The notes: generated by a model not told the origin, from the sequence alone. A DNA stretch of 64,000 nt from Aporrectodea caliginosa (GCA_020284085.1 JACEVL010000774.1:1-64000), one strand, 5' to 3'; shown: positions 34,880-45,766, numbered from the stretch's first letter. Numbers and translations: made by a program.

Positions 34880-35982
34880 ATATCAGTCACTGTCAGCTGA
34901 AGGTACACTTTCTCAGCCTACTGACAATGGAGGCATAATTGCAAGACAAAAACACCACATTGGCCCTAAATGGGAGAAGTTATGAGGGAGCATAAAACAC
35001 ATGAAGAAATGAATGAGATCAGTACCAGAAACATTATCATTATCAAAGTTCAACTCATTTTATATCGATGCTTATAAGGATGATGAAATTATGACTACAA
35101 TACATATATCATATGTTTGTTAGGGCACTATATATACCATTTAAATACTGTTAGATTTTTGAAAATTCCGTGACAATCTGTCGACTGCATAACGTGGGCG
35201 CACGTCACGGAGTTGACCGTCACGGAGTTGACAAATCGTTTAGTTTTCAGCAAAAACCGGCACACACGAAACAAAATAATTTCAATGATGTTTGCAACAA
35301 AGACAGGACTCTATCACATCCACAAAGGACACATTACATTGAAAGTTTTATTTATATATTCTTGAATATTTACGTCACGGAGTTGACCTCAATTAAACAT
35401 ACGCGGTGCAACAATATTGTTAACTTTTTGTTGTTTAAAAAATTAAACGCAAGATAAACTTCTCATGTTTACCAGCAGCATTGGCAACGACAAATGACAA
35501 ATATCAGCTGCTAAACACTGTAAAAAACACTAGCCGTTACAAGTTGGACACGAGTTTTGTAGCCGTCATGGAGTTGACATTTGGATGTAGGACACTGGAA
35601 TTTGCTCCATTAAAATTTAATTGTTCACTCAAACAAACTCAAACTCAATATATTAAGCATGTTTTCTGTTGTAAACAATATGTTACTGAAAATGAATAGT
35701 AAATTATCGGTTTGGCTATATGCACAATTGGAAATAAACAGGTTTTCCCGACTTCGGTACACATCTGGGACAACACAGTTTCTGTTGAAATGCTTCGACT
35801 GTGAGGTAATAAAACCACCTGAATAATTTATGAACGTGCCAATTTTAAAATTCTTTTAGTTTTATTTGGGTTGTCTGAAACAAACCTACGTTACGGATTG
35901 TCATATGTTGTCACAGAAGCTTTAAAAAATATTTTAAATACCGCGGACAGCAAAATGGACCTTTTCTAAGAGGGGGCCTATT
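34880..35982. other. Non-coding flank with recurrent GTCAYGGAGTTGAC motif
   Basis: GTCACGGAGTTGAC or GTCATGGAGTTGAC occurs at about 35205, 35220, 35373 and 35567. Related forms lie left of the mariner insertion at about 32656-32700. They are dispersed, not tandem. No gene is recognised, and the function is unknown to me. Confidence 0.6.
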
Positions 35983-37121
35983 TGTAGCGATTAAATCTTA
36001 TCAAATGCCATGTTTAACTAATTAATTAATATAATACTAGTATAAGCTAGTCAATTACAGTGGCGATATATAAAAGATGTAGTGGCGATACATAAATATA
36101 ATATTAGACTAGGTAAGAGGCTTTTAAACGTAATTTAAATGTCACGTGATGTGCTATGTTGCTAAGCGACCAATGACGCTAGGTGGATAGAAACACAGGG
36201 ACGGTTAAAGACCGGTAATGACAGTTGAGACGTTGTAAGTTCAAGAGAAGGAGAGTGGTGAAAAGAATTGCCGAGAAAGGAAGGAAACAGCAGCATCGTT
36301 TGAGTTGCGGAGATATACGTGGATCGACTTTATTAGGAGCGATCACGGTGAATCCAGGATTTAAAGTGTTTCGATCGAAGTGGAGTTCGAGCGAACTTTA
36401 ATCTTGCGAGCGTCGGTGGTAGTGAAGCGTTGCCACGACATTATTCGATGAAGTAAGACGGCGAGATTTGAAGTCAATCGTTCCTGCGTAAGTTAGGAAA
36501 GACTGTCATTCTGCTGTAGTTACTGTTGAGAGAAAGTGGATGTGTAACGGAGTAAAACAGTGTGATTGCTAAGTCATTCGTTCCGGCGTAAGCTTGGAAA
36601 GACTAACATTCAACTGGAATTACTGTTGCGAGGTTGTTTGGGAGCGATCGTCATTCGGAGCCAACTGCGAGCCAATTGGACGGTTAGTTGTGAGGAATTT
36701 AAAGCGTGAGACTATCTTCCTACGTGTGGATTCGGATATTTCTACGCTACCTTGACTTTCAAAGACGGAGAAGTGATGTACGTATTCGAGACCAGCGATT
36801 GAACCTCGAGTATCTACGACTACGTGAGACCAATCCAAGAATTCTTCTACGATAACTTCGACATGGGATCCACGTGCACTTGTAATGGGGAATCAGATAA
36901 GCCTCATAATAATCTATTTATTGTAGATTAAATACGCCACTATAGGTAGATAGGATTTGCTATAATTGTTGTACAGAATTGACTTATGTTTTCAATATTA
37001 TTTTAATCTATTTACTACCATGTGTCCAGTGTCAATATTTTCAACAACACTTATCGTACGTAAGGCCTTCTCAGCCAAGTTCGACTAAGCTTAAAAGCTA
37101 TATATTAATTATTAGGCTACA
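35983..37121 (+). repeat. 5' LTR, 1139 bp
   Basis: Starts TGTAGCGATT and ends GGCTACA. By eye it differs from the 3' LTR by a single inserted G (GAGAAGGAGAG versus GAGAAGAGAG, near 36249). It should hold the promoter and polyadenylation signals; I cannot place them with confidence. Confidence 0.97.
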
Positions 37122-37412
37122 ACTTTGGGAGCTCATAGTCCAGGATTTGAGAGACTTTATTGTGCTTAAGTAAACCGTTAGTTAATGTGCATTAGGATAG
37201 TAGTAGATTGATTAGTTTAATTTGAATTATAACGGTACGCATCTGTAGGACATTCGAAACGGTGCGATTAGATATTAAATTTATGACGTAGTAATTCCAT
37301 AGAGTACATATCAATAAGAGGTTACATATAGAGCGTCATTAGTATTCGAGAATTTTATATAGCACAAAGCTATTAATTTATTACTTAGCCGAAACAAAAG
37401 TAAGCAAGTAAA

Positions 37413-40400
37413 ATGTCCGTTACTGACTACCAACAGTGGTTAACGATGGGCCAAGAGATGGGGATGGAAGCAGAGGAACTGAAAAATTTCGTGAAGGAGC
37501 GTCAGGCTGAACTGAGAGAGGAAAGAGCCAAAGAGAGAGAAGATAAAAAGGCTAGAGAGTTATTAGAAGAAGAGAGGGCAAAGCGCCAATTAGAGGATGA
37601 GCGAGCTAAGAGACAAGTAGAGGATGAGCGAGCTAAGAGACAAGCAGAGGATGAGCGAGCTAAACGGCAAGCTGAGGAGGAACGAGCGAAGAGACAAATG
37701 GAAATAGATGAAGAGAAAGCCAAGCGACAAGCTGAGGAGGAACGAGCGAAGAGACAAATGGAATTAGAATTAAAGAAACTTGAGATAGAGCTTAAGGTCA
37801 AAGAGATTGAAGCAAGGGCGACTGCTGATCGTCAACAAAATGGAGGCAGTAATGTAATGTTTGTAAATGATAATGAAGAAGGAAATAGTGGAAATAATGG
37901 AAGGGGAATGAGAGACATTAAATTTCCCAATTTTAATGAAAACAAGGATTGCTTAGACGCATATTTATTAAGATTTGAAAGGACAGTGGAGGCGTACGAG
38001 ATTCCGCAAAAACTTTGGTCCTTAACACTAGCTAGACATCTAGAAGGGAAAGCCTTAGAAGTCTACCAGAGATTATCTTCTAGAGAGGCACAAAATTATG
38101 AATGTCTTAAAGAACAATTGCTCAAGAGGTTTAGATTGACAGAAGGCGGTTACAGACAAAAATTTAGAGAAAGTCGAATTGAAATTGGAGAGAATTGTTC
38201 TCAATTTTTGGAAAGATTGAGGAGATACCTTAGACAGTGGATGGCCTTAGCAGGATATGAGGAAACATTTGAAGGGTTAGAGAGTTTAATATTGAAGGAA
38301 CAATTCTTCACAACCTGCTCACCAGAATTGAAGATCTTTATTAAGGAGAAAGGTAAGATTAAACTCAAGGACATGTTAACTCATGCGGAGGCATACATTG
38401 AAGCTCACGGGTACAAACATGGTGATACCAGTATGAGAGTAAAACCAAGGTTCACATTTGACAGAGACCAACATAAAGTATTTGAAGAAAGAACCAAGGA
38501 TAAGTTTACCAATGCAACAAATAGGTTCAAAGCTGCTAATGAATGGCATGGTGAAACCAATAGGAGTAGGGTAAATAACAGAGATTTTCACAAAGAAGGA
38601 ACACAGAGCAATGAGAAGGGAATTGTCTGTTATGTCTGTAAAATAGCTGGTCATAAGGCATACAACTGCCCAAATAAATTCAAAGGTCATGTTAAGCATA
38701 CAGCTGCAGCTATTCAAGTGTTTGAGAATAGCAGACATAAGATAATGAATAGTCGAGGTAGATGTGGTGTAATGTGTAGATCAGAATCAGATAATTGGAG
38801 GATTCCACAGATTAGGACAAGTGAAGCAAGTGAGAAAGTAACAAGTGCTTTTGTCATGGATATGGATTGTCATGATCTGCATAGGTCAAGTAATGTCAAT
38901 TCACAGCACTGGGTCAAACTGAATGGAATAGAATCAGAGTGTTTATACGATTCAGGTGCTACGTGTTGTGTTGTCAAGAGAAGCCTGATAGACAATTCAG
39001 CATTGACGGGTAAAGAAACATTATGCACACTAATTGATGGAAGTACCAAGTTATTTCCCACAGCAAATGTTATAATCGAGGGAGAATATTTCACCGGACA
39101 AATAGAAGCCCTTGTAATGGAAGACCCTGTAAAACCTGTTATAATAGGGAAGATACATGGAGTAAAGTATTTACTAGGAAAAGATAAAACGGTAGAAGTA
39201 AATTTGGAAAGTGATACGTGTAATAGAGCCGAGGTTGACATTGAAACAAACACAGGTCAAAACAAATACTCGGAGATACACAAGCATACAGAAAGCAGTA
39301 GAGAAGAGGATATACACATAGATCGTGATGTCACCGCGATGGATGACGTCATCGAAGAATGTAAACATCGACTAACGATGGCCGCTGTTGAGACGAGAGA
39401 GGCGAGCGCTAAAGTCGAAAAGTTTAGACCTCTAAAATACGCGAAATTACCCGATCTTAAAGTAACTCCTGAGGAGATTAAAAGATTGCAAATGGAGGAC
39501 GAAACTCTAAAGAAGTACATGGAGATAGCCGATCAGACAAAAGATGTAGAAGAGCAGACAGGCAAGATAAGATTTGTCAAAGAAAATGGATTACTGTATA
39601 GACTGTACAAGGAAATCCTAAAAGACGAAATTAAGTTACAGTTAATGGTTCCAAAGACACTTCGAGATAAGGTAATGTTGATCGCACATTGTTCTCTTTT
39701 ATCTGCACATCTAGGAATAACGAAGACATTGAGTAAGATTACTAATGACTTCTATTGGCCGTCAATAAATCAGGATGTACGTAGATACGTGCTTAGTTGC
39801 GATACTTGTCAGAGAGCTGTAGACAAGAAGGTGAATTATAGGGCACCGATGGGACATTTACCAATAGTGGATGTACCCTTCAACCATATCTGTGTTGATA
39901 TAATAGGTCCTGTAAATCCAATGTCAGTCAGGGGGTACAGATACGTGTTGACCATAATAGATTTGAGCACTAGGTATCCAGAAGCCATACCTTTAAAGGG
40001 AATTAGTACAGAAGAAGTGGTTGAGGCATTATTCAGTGTTTATTGTCGAATGGGTATACCACAAAAGATCCATACCGACAGAGGAAGTCAGTTCACATCA
40101 GAATTAATGGCAGATGTGAACAGGTTGTTGCTAATCAAGCACACCATGACTAGCCCTTACCACGCAATGGGAAACGGATGTGTCGAAAGACTTAATGGTA
40201 CAATTAAGGCGACACTAAGAAAGCTGATAGGTGAACAACCAAAAGAGTGGGATAGGTATTTAACACCTCTCTTATTTGCATTGAGAGATACGGTACACGA
40301 AAGCCACGGGTTCACACCATTTGAATTAGTATTCGGTAGATCATGTCGAGGTCCGGTTAAAATTCTAAAGGAATTGTGGACTAATGGAACTGTAGAAGAG

Positions 40401-42278
40401 GAGATTAAAGATGCATACACTTATGTACTTGAATTGAGGGAGAGAATAGATGAAACATGTGTATTGGCACAGAAAGCTATCAGTCAGTCACAGTTGAAGA
40501 ACAAGAAGTATTATGACAAGAAGTCGAGAAATAGGAAACTTGAAATTGGAGATAAAGTATTATTGTTATTGCCGACCAGCAACAACAAACTACTTATGCA
40601 ATGGCAAGGTCCATTAATCGTAAGAGATAAAGTAGGAGAGTATGATTATAGAGTTGAAGATAAGAATGGAAGGATTAAGACATACCACATCAACATGCTA
40701 AAGAAATACATAGACAGGAGAGACATGTTAGAGGAGAAAGCAAATGTTGAAAAAGATAGAACAGGTGAAGCAGAAGTAGTTGCTTATGTGTCAGCGGTAG
40801 TACATGATGGAGAAATAGGAATAGATGGAGAGGAAGAGATCCTAGAGTTATATAACAGTAAACAAAAGGAGAATTATAAGGATGTTGATATAAACCCAGA
40901 CTTGAGTGAAAAGCAAAAAGGAGATATGATGAGATTATTAGAAGAATATAGCGATATATTTTCTGATGTACCAGGGAAGACAGATCTTGTTGAACATGAG
41001 ATTAAGTTAACTAGTACAGAACCAACTCGATCAAAAGCATACCCAACTCCATATCATTTACAGAAAGAAATAGATAAAGAGATAGAGTTAATGTTGAACA
41101 ATGGGATAATAGAGAGATCTGAATCAGCATATGCTGCACCACTAGTAGTAGTGAAGAAATCAGATGGGTCGAATAGACTCTGTTGTAACTACAAACAGTT
41201 AAACAAGATAACAGTATTTGATCCGGAACCCATGATGTCGAACGAAGAGGTTTTTAATAAATTGAGTGGGAGCAAGATATACAGTAAATTCGATTTTTGC
41301 AAAGGTTACTGGCAAATACCAATGGCAGAAAACTCACAGGATTATACGACTTTTATTTGCGCCAATGGAATGTTTAAATTCAAAGTCATGCCATTCGGCT
41401 TAATAAACAGTGCTTCAAGTTATAATAGGATGATAAGAAAGGTCCTATATGGAACAAAGAATCTGGAAAGTTATGTAGATGACATACTAGCGCATACGGT
41501 GGAATGGGATGATCACATGAATGTGTTAAGAGAATTTTTCAAACGAGTAAGGAAGGCTAAACTTACTTTGAAACCAAAGAAATGTTCATTAGGGTACGGG
41601 AAGGTAGATTTTCTGGGGCACACACTCAAAGGTAGTGAAATAAGTCCTAAGGTAGAATCGATAGATAAAATAGTGGATATGCCGAGGCCACAGAATAAGA
41701 AACAGGTGAGAAGTTTCTTAGGCGCAGTGAATTATTATAGGAAGTTCATTCCTCATTGTGCTGAATTAATGGCACCATTATCTGACTTGACTAAGAAACA
41801 GTCACCAAACGTAGTAGATTGGACACCAATACTGGAGAAATCATTTGTAAAGCTGAAGGAGGCGTTAGCAAGTAAACCTATAGTGAGGTTACCTGACTTA
41901 AGTAAGGAATTTACGATTCAGACGGATGCATCTGGTATAGGAATAGGTTGTGTGTTAATGCAGAAATACGAGGATGTAAATCACCCTATTGCATACGCAA
42001 GTAGGAAGTTACTAGATAGAGAAAGAAGATATTCAGTGGAAGAAAGAGAATGTTTAGCCATAATGTGGGGCATTGAGAAGTTTGATAGATATCTATTTGG
42101 GAAACAGTTTGTGATTGAAACAGATCATTGTGGATTGCAATACATGAAGGAAGGGAGAATGAAGAATGCTAGAGTGATGAGGTGGAGTCTTGCATTACAG
42201 AATTATTGCTTCAAAATCAATTATATCAAAGGATGTAACAATGTGATATCTGATTACTTGAGTAGAGGATCAGTTTAG
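37413..42278 (+). CDS. Gag-pol polyprotein, order Gag-PR-INT-RT-RNaseH
   Basis: 1621 codons without interruption. Residues about 30-140 are a charged coiled coil of repeated AKRQ(A/V)E(D/E)ER-type units. Gag follows (about 165-400), with a CCHC knuckle CYVCKIAGHKAYNC (about 405-418). Protease DSGATCCVV is near 513. Integrase zinc-binding HCSLLSAH (about 758) and CDTC (about 796) precede the catalytic DIIGP, HTDRGSQF and GCVERLNG (D about 828, D about 888, E about 923, with 35 residues between the last two) and a GPY-like end with WQGPLIV and YHINMLKKY. RT has AAPLVVVKKSDGSNRLCCNY, DFCKGYWQIPM, MPFGLINS and the catalytic SYVDDILAH (about 1354). RNase H has QTDASGIGIGC (about 1502), RECLAIMWGIEKF and ETDH. 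All catalytic residues seem present, so the product could be functional. No frameshift separates Gag and Pol. Confidence 0.96.
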   Translation: MSVTDYQQWLTMGQEMGMEAEELKNFVKERQAELREERAKEREDKKARELLEEERAKRQLEDERAKRQVEDERAKRQAEDERAKRQAEEERAKRQMEIDEEKAKRQAEEERAKRQMELELKKLEIELKVKEIEARATADRQQNGGSNVMFVNDNEEGNSGNNGRGMRDIKFPNFNENKDCLDAYLLRFERTVEAYEIPQKLWSLTLARHLEGKALEVYQRLSSREAQNYECLKEQLLKRFRLTEGGYRQKFRESRIEIGENCSQFLERLRRYLRQWMALAGYEETFEGLESLILKEQFFTTCSPELKIFIKEKGKIKLKDMLTHAEAYIEAHGYKHGDTSMRVKPRFTFDRDQHKVFEERTKDKFTNATNRFKAANEWHGETNRSRVNNRDFHKEGTQSNEKGIVCYVCKIAGHKAYNCPNKFKGHVKHTAAAIQVFENSRHKIMNSRGRCGVMCRSESDNWRIPQIRTSEASEKVTSAFVMDMDCHDLHRSSNVNSQHWVKLNGIESECLYDSGATCCVVKRSLIDNSALTGKETLCTLIDGSTKLFPTANVIIEGEYFTGQIEALVMEDPVKPVIIGKIHGVKYLLGKDKTVEVNLESDTCNRAEVDIETNTGQNKYSEIHKHTESSREEDIHIDRDVTAMDDVIEECKHRLTMAAVETREASAKVEKFRPLKYAKLPDLKVTPEEIKRLQMEDETLKKYMEIADQTKDVEEQTGKIRFVKENGLLYRLYKEILKDEIKLQLMVPKTLRDKVMLIAHCSLLSAHLGITKTLSKITNDFYWPSINQDVRRYVLSCDTCQRAVDKKVNYRAPMGHLPIVDVPFNHICVDIIGPVNPMSVRGYRYVLTIIDLSTRYPEAIPLKGISTEEVVEALFSVYCRMGIPQKIHTDRGSQFTSELMADVNRLLLIKHTMTSPYHAMGNGCVERLNGTIKATLRKLIGEQPKEWDRYLTPLLFALRDTVHESHGFTPFELVFGRSCRGPVKILKELWTNGTVEEEIKDAYTYVLELRERIDETCVLAQKAISQSQLKNKKYYDKKSRNRKLEIGDKVLLLLPTSNNKLLMQWQGPLIVRDKVGEYDYRVEDKNGRIKTYHINMLKKYIDRRDMLEEKANVEKDRTGEAEVVAYVSAVVHDGEIGIDGEEEILELYNSKQKENYKDVDINPDLSEKQKGDMMRLLEEYSDIFSDVPGKTDLVEHEIKLTSTEPTRSKAYPTPYHLQKEIDKEIELMLNNGIIERSESAYAAPLVVVKKSDGSNRLCCNYKQLNKITVFDPEPMMSNEEVFNKLSGSKIYSKFDFCKGYWQIPMAENSQDYTTFICANGMFKFKVMPFGLINSASSYNRMIRKVLYGTKNLESYVDDILAHTVEWDDHMNVLREFFKRVRKAKLTLKPKKCSLGYGKVDFLGHTLKGSEISPKVESIDKIVDMPRPQNKKQVRSFLGAVNYYRKFIPHCAELMAPLSDLTKKQSPNVVDWTPILEKSFVKLKEALASKPIVRLPDLSKEFTIQTDASGIGIGCVLMQKYEDVNHPIAYASRKLLDRERRYSVEERECLAIMWGIEKFDRYLFGKQFVIETDHCGLQYMKEGRMKNARVMRWSLALQNYCFKINYIKGCNNVISDYLSRGSV

Positions 42279-42467
42279 AATTAAGATTTATTAAGATAGG
42301 TAAGAAAGTAAGGTATATAGATGTATATAGAATAAGTAGAAATATGTTAAGTTTAGATGAGATAGTTTGTTAGTAAGTATGTTTAAATAGTTATTCTTGT
42401 TTAAATTAGTGAATGACAAGTCATTTGATAAGTAGGTTAGAGATAGAAAGCCTGTAAACAGTCTTTT

Positions 42468-42483
42468 TAAGAGGGGGCCTATT
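42468..42483 (+). other. Polypurine tract region before the 3' LTR
   Basis: TAAGAGGGGGCCTATT precedes the 3' LTR, the expected plus-strand priming site. The same 16 bases also occur at 35967-35982, directly outside the 5' LTR. Confidence 0.85.
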
Positions 42484-43621
42484 TGTAGCGATTAAATCTT
42501 ATCAAATGCCATGTTTAACTAATTAATTAATATAATACTAGTATAAGCTAGTCAATTACAGTGGCGATATATAAAAGATGTAGTGGCGATACATAAATAT
42601 AATATTAGACTAGGTAAGAGGCTTTTAAACGTAATTTAAATGTCACGTGATGTGCTATGTTGCTAAGCGACCAATGACGCTAGGTGGATAGAAACACAGG
42701 GACGGTTAAAGACCGGTAATGACAGTTGAGACGTTGTAAGTTCAAGAGAAGAGAGTGGTGAAAAGAATTGCCGAGAAAGGAAGGAAACAGCAGCATCGTT
42801 TGAGTTGCGGAGATATACGTGGATCGACTTTATTAGGAGCGATCACGGTGAATCCAGGATTTAAAGTGTTTCGATCGAAGTGGAGTTCGAGCGAACTTTA
42901 ATCTTGCGAGCGTCGGTGGTAGTGAAGCGTTGCCACGACATTATTCGATGAAGTAAGACGGCGAGATTTGAAGTCAATCGTTCCTGCGTAAGTTAGGAAA
43001 GACTGTCATTCTGCTGTAGTTACTGTTGAGAGAAAGTGGATGTGTAACGGAGTAAAACAGTGTGATTGCTAAGTCATTCGTTCCGGCGTAAGCTTGGAAA
43101 GACTAACATTCAACTGGAATTACTGTTGCGAGGTTGTTTGGGAGCGATCGTCATTCGGAGCCAACTGCGAGCCAATTGGACGGTTAGTTGTGAGGAATTT
43201 AAAGCGTGAGACTATCTTCCTACGTGTGGATTCGGATATTTCTACGCTACCTTGACTTTCAAAGACGGAGAAGTGATGTACGTATTCGAGACCAGCGATT
43301 GAACCTCGAGTATCTACGACTACGTGAGACCAATCCAAGAATTCTTCTACGATAACTTCGACATGGGATCCACGTGCACTTGTAATGGGGAATCAGATAA
43401 GCCTCATAATAATCTATTTATTGTAGATTAAATACGCCACTATAGGTAGATAGGATTTGCTATAATTGTTGTACAGAATTGACTTATGTTTTCAATATTA
43501 TTTTAATCTATTTACTACCATGTGTCCAGTGTCAATATTTTCAACAACACTTATCGTACGTAAGGCCTTCTCAGCCAAGTTCGACTAAGCTTAAAAGCTA
43601 TATATTAATTATTAGGCTACA
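42484..43621 (+). repeat. 3' LTR, 1138 bp
   Basis: Near-perfect copy of 35983-37121, one base shorter. Ends GGCTACA, followed at once by the 22-bp repeat that also occurs at 35943. Confidence 0.97.
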
Positions 43622-43847
43622 GCGGACAGCAAAATGGACCTTTATTGTAGAAACACTCATATATATATATCGCTACAGCCCCACAACAGAGAAGACACAG
43701 TCACCGAAACAGGTTTTCTGACTTTCGCACTCATCTCCGAATCTTGGAAGGGCCTGTTCTATACATTGACTATGGTATTTAATTATTTCAATGATTTTCA
43801 TGATAATGGTAATGAATCCAACTTCTATTTAAGCAAGATTCTATTAA

Positions 43848-44552
43848 CCCTTTCGTTACTGCGCATGTTCCCAGGCGCCGTACGGGGGAATTCTAGGGAA
43901 AATATGAGATTATGTGAAAATAGTGAAAATTACATTATTTTAGCTATTCAGTTAAACTAAGTTGGAATTATTGTTTTTTACATTTTTCAATGAGTTTTTC
44001 CTATGGTATGTATGTCCGTATGTCTGTATGTGTGTGATCACCAAGAAAAACGAAATAAGCAACAAAACGTTAACGTTTGTTTCAGTTTCACTATTATCAG
44101 TTGCAAGGATTGCACTGGAAGCCGCGCAGTGATCGCTTACTGCAGGCCGTTCATCGTCAATTTCAGCGTCAACGTCGGATTGTTCAGAATTACATTCATC
44201 GCCGTCTATAACTTCTAACTCATCTACACCTAAATCTAACTCTAAATCGTCTTCATCACTGTCTTTATCGTTAAAAATTTCCTTCAAAACGTCTTCACCA
44301 GTCATACGTCTTTTCGCCATTTTTACCTTGAACAATCGACGCTTGCAAATGTGGTCTACGTGAAAAATTTCCATAGACAAATATTTTTACAAGAGAATAA
44401 TGTTCAGACCATCGTAATATACGGTTATATCACCCACGCAGCATACTGGGCCTGACTATAAGCTACAGGTTGTATCCCCGTCGCGGCGACGGGTGCAGTA
44501 CAGCAGATGGGTTTGGTAACCCGTCGGCGCGACGGGTCCAGTAACGAAAGGG
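43848..44552 (-). mobile_element. piggyBac-type non-autonomous element
   Basis: 705 bp between TTAA sites (43844-43847 and 44553-44556). Termini CCCTTTCGTTACTG and CAGTAACGAAAGGG are exact inverses. Subterminal CCGTCGCGGCGACGGG and CCCGTCGGCGCGACGGG repeats sit near the right end. Retains the 5' end of a transposase gene on the minus strand. Confidence 0.93.
43952..44320 (-). pseudogene. piggyBac transposase N-terminal fragment
   Basis: Start chosen at the ATG at 44320 giving MAKRRMTGEDVLKEIFND, followed by a strongly acidic stretch (KDSDEDDLELDLGVDELEV). This is the typical amino-terminus of piggyBac transposases. The sequence departs after about residue 70 and the DDD catalytic core and Cys-rich tail are absent, so it is an internal-deletion derivative. 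An upstream in-frame ATG at 44380 exists but its residues look unrelated. Confidence 0.75.
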
Positions 44553-44955
44553 TTAATCAATCCCACTTCTATTTAAACTAAATTATTTTCATCAATCCCA
44601 CTTCTATTTAGCAAGAATTCTTTTCGTCAAACCAACTTGTATTCGACCAACGCTGACTTGCCATCCAATGGCGAGTCATTTACGACACTAAACTACACAC
44701 TTTCTTCATCAATCCGGCTTCCAGCTTCCATTTTTAGCAAATAACTAGTTTAATCAATCCAACTTCCATTTTGGCAAGAAATATTTTATCAGTCCAGCCA
44801 TTACTGTTTCATTAAAGTAATCTTGTCTGATTTCTTTTCGCTAACTTCGGTCACTGGGCCTATTACTGTTGCGGTGATACCTCTTGTCATATATAGTCAC
44901 TTTAAATATAGTGATGTGCCAGAAAATCGGGACCCCTAAAGCGCAAGTTTACCCA

Positions 44956-45640
44956 AATTCGACTTGGGGGTCAGTTGCGCTTAGCAGAAACGACTCGACT
45001 TGGGATAACCAAGTCGACCCCAGTCGACTTATTGGGGTCGACTCCCAGGTCTAACATGTACATGTATGTACATTTTTGAACTCTGCAAGGAACATTCAAC
45101 CTCAGTCGTGTGTTGTAGTGTACTTATTCCAACGGAAATCTTTGTAGCTAAACTCTTTGTATTTGAACTCTTAAGAACACGTCATAGAACATTTAGAAAC
45201 ATAGAGCTACCTTACAATATTCCGATAGTTGATCCCAGAATCAAAACCGATTACAGTGTAATATGATGACTAAGAAATACAGACGTACCTTCCTTCTATA
45301 GACAACGCTTGATTACTACTTAATCGAAACCAACCACGAATCAAACATCACAGCTTGCACCACAAGTATTCACGGAACTGGAAACTCCTACGACGTCGTG
45401 CGACTAGTTTTTGGGCGATAATCGGGTATTGTACTGTATTTTAGTTGATCATTATTTTATAAAGCGCTTCTCACATCATACAGTAGGGAAATGTGTCGTG
45501 TTGTCTAAATAACAAACGCATTCAGTAAATTATATTAAAGGCAAAGCGACGAATAATTATGTTTGCGAAGTAAACAATTGCCTGTGGAGATTTAAAACAC
45601 CATGTTTAATAGGCCTACCTCATTTCTTTCCTCAAGGACT
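44956..45640. other. No gene identified
   Basis: A short cluster of CGACTTGGG and GTCGACCCC motifs in both orientations lies at 44960-45050. Nothing else recognised. Confidence 0.4.
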
Positions 45641-45766
45641 CACAGTATTAAACCTGGTGGCTGTTCATCCAAAATCTTCTCATCTGTCCTCTTTTTGTGT
45701 TCCCAAGGCTCCATCCTTGGCCCACTTCTCTTTATACTGTACACGGTGACAGTACACCTCTAACAT

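Larger units (their letters stand above)
35983..43621 (+). mobile_element. Gmr1-like Ty3/gypsy LTR retrotransposon, apparently intact
   Basis: 7.64 kb: 5' LTR, about 290-bp leader, one gag-pol frame, polypurine tract, 3' LTR. LTR ends TGTAGC...GCTACA. The pol order is protease, integrase, RT, RNase H, with integrase upstream of RT as in Gmr1-type gypsy elements and unlike canonical gypsy. No envelope gene. The primer-binding site is not obvious: the bases after the 5' LTR read ACTTTGGGAGCTCATAGTCC and I could not match them to a tRNA 3' end. Near-identical LTRs indicate recent insertion. The flanks are unusual: a 22-bp direct repeat (35943-35964 and 43622-43643) with a 16-bp copy of the polypurine region between the left repeat and the LTR. 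Confidence 0.96.
43790..44955. repeat. Minisatellite TIR element, reverse-orientation copy, split by piggyBac
   Basis: Irregular units AATCCCACTTCTATTTA or AATCCAACTTC are the reverse complement of the array at 28350-28760. The right end CGGGACCCCTAAAGCG...TTTACCC resembles the terminus of the element at 28286-28812. Interrupted by 43848-44552. Confidence 0.7.

Noticed and set aside
42279..42467. Possible envelope gene after pol
   Set aside because: Only about 190 bases separate the pol stop from the polypurine tract, with no open frame of useful length.
36620..43338. Identical 72-codon minus-strand frames in both LTRs (36620-36838 and 43120-43338)
   Set aside because: They are the same LTR sequence twice, with no recognisable product; antisense chance frames.
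35738..43735. Similarity of the two outer flanks of the LTR element (AACAGGTTTT near 35738 and 43709)
   Set aside because: Short and gapped; could be chance. Not used as evidence about the insertion.
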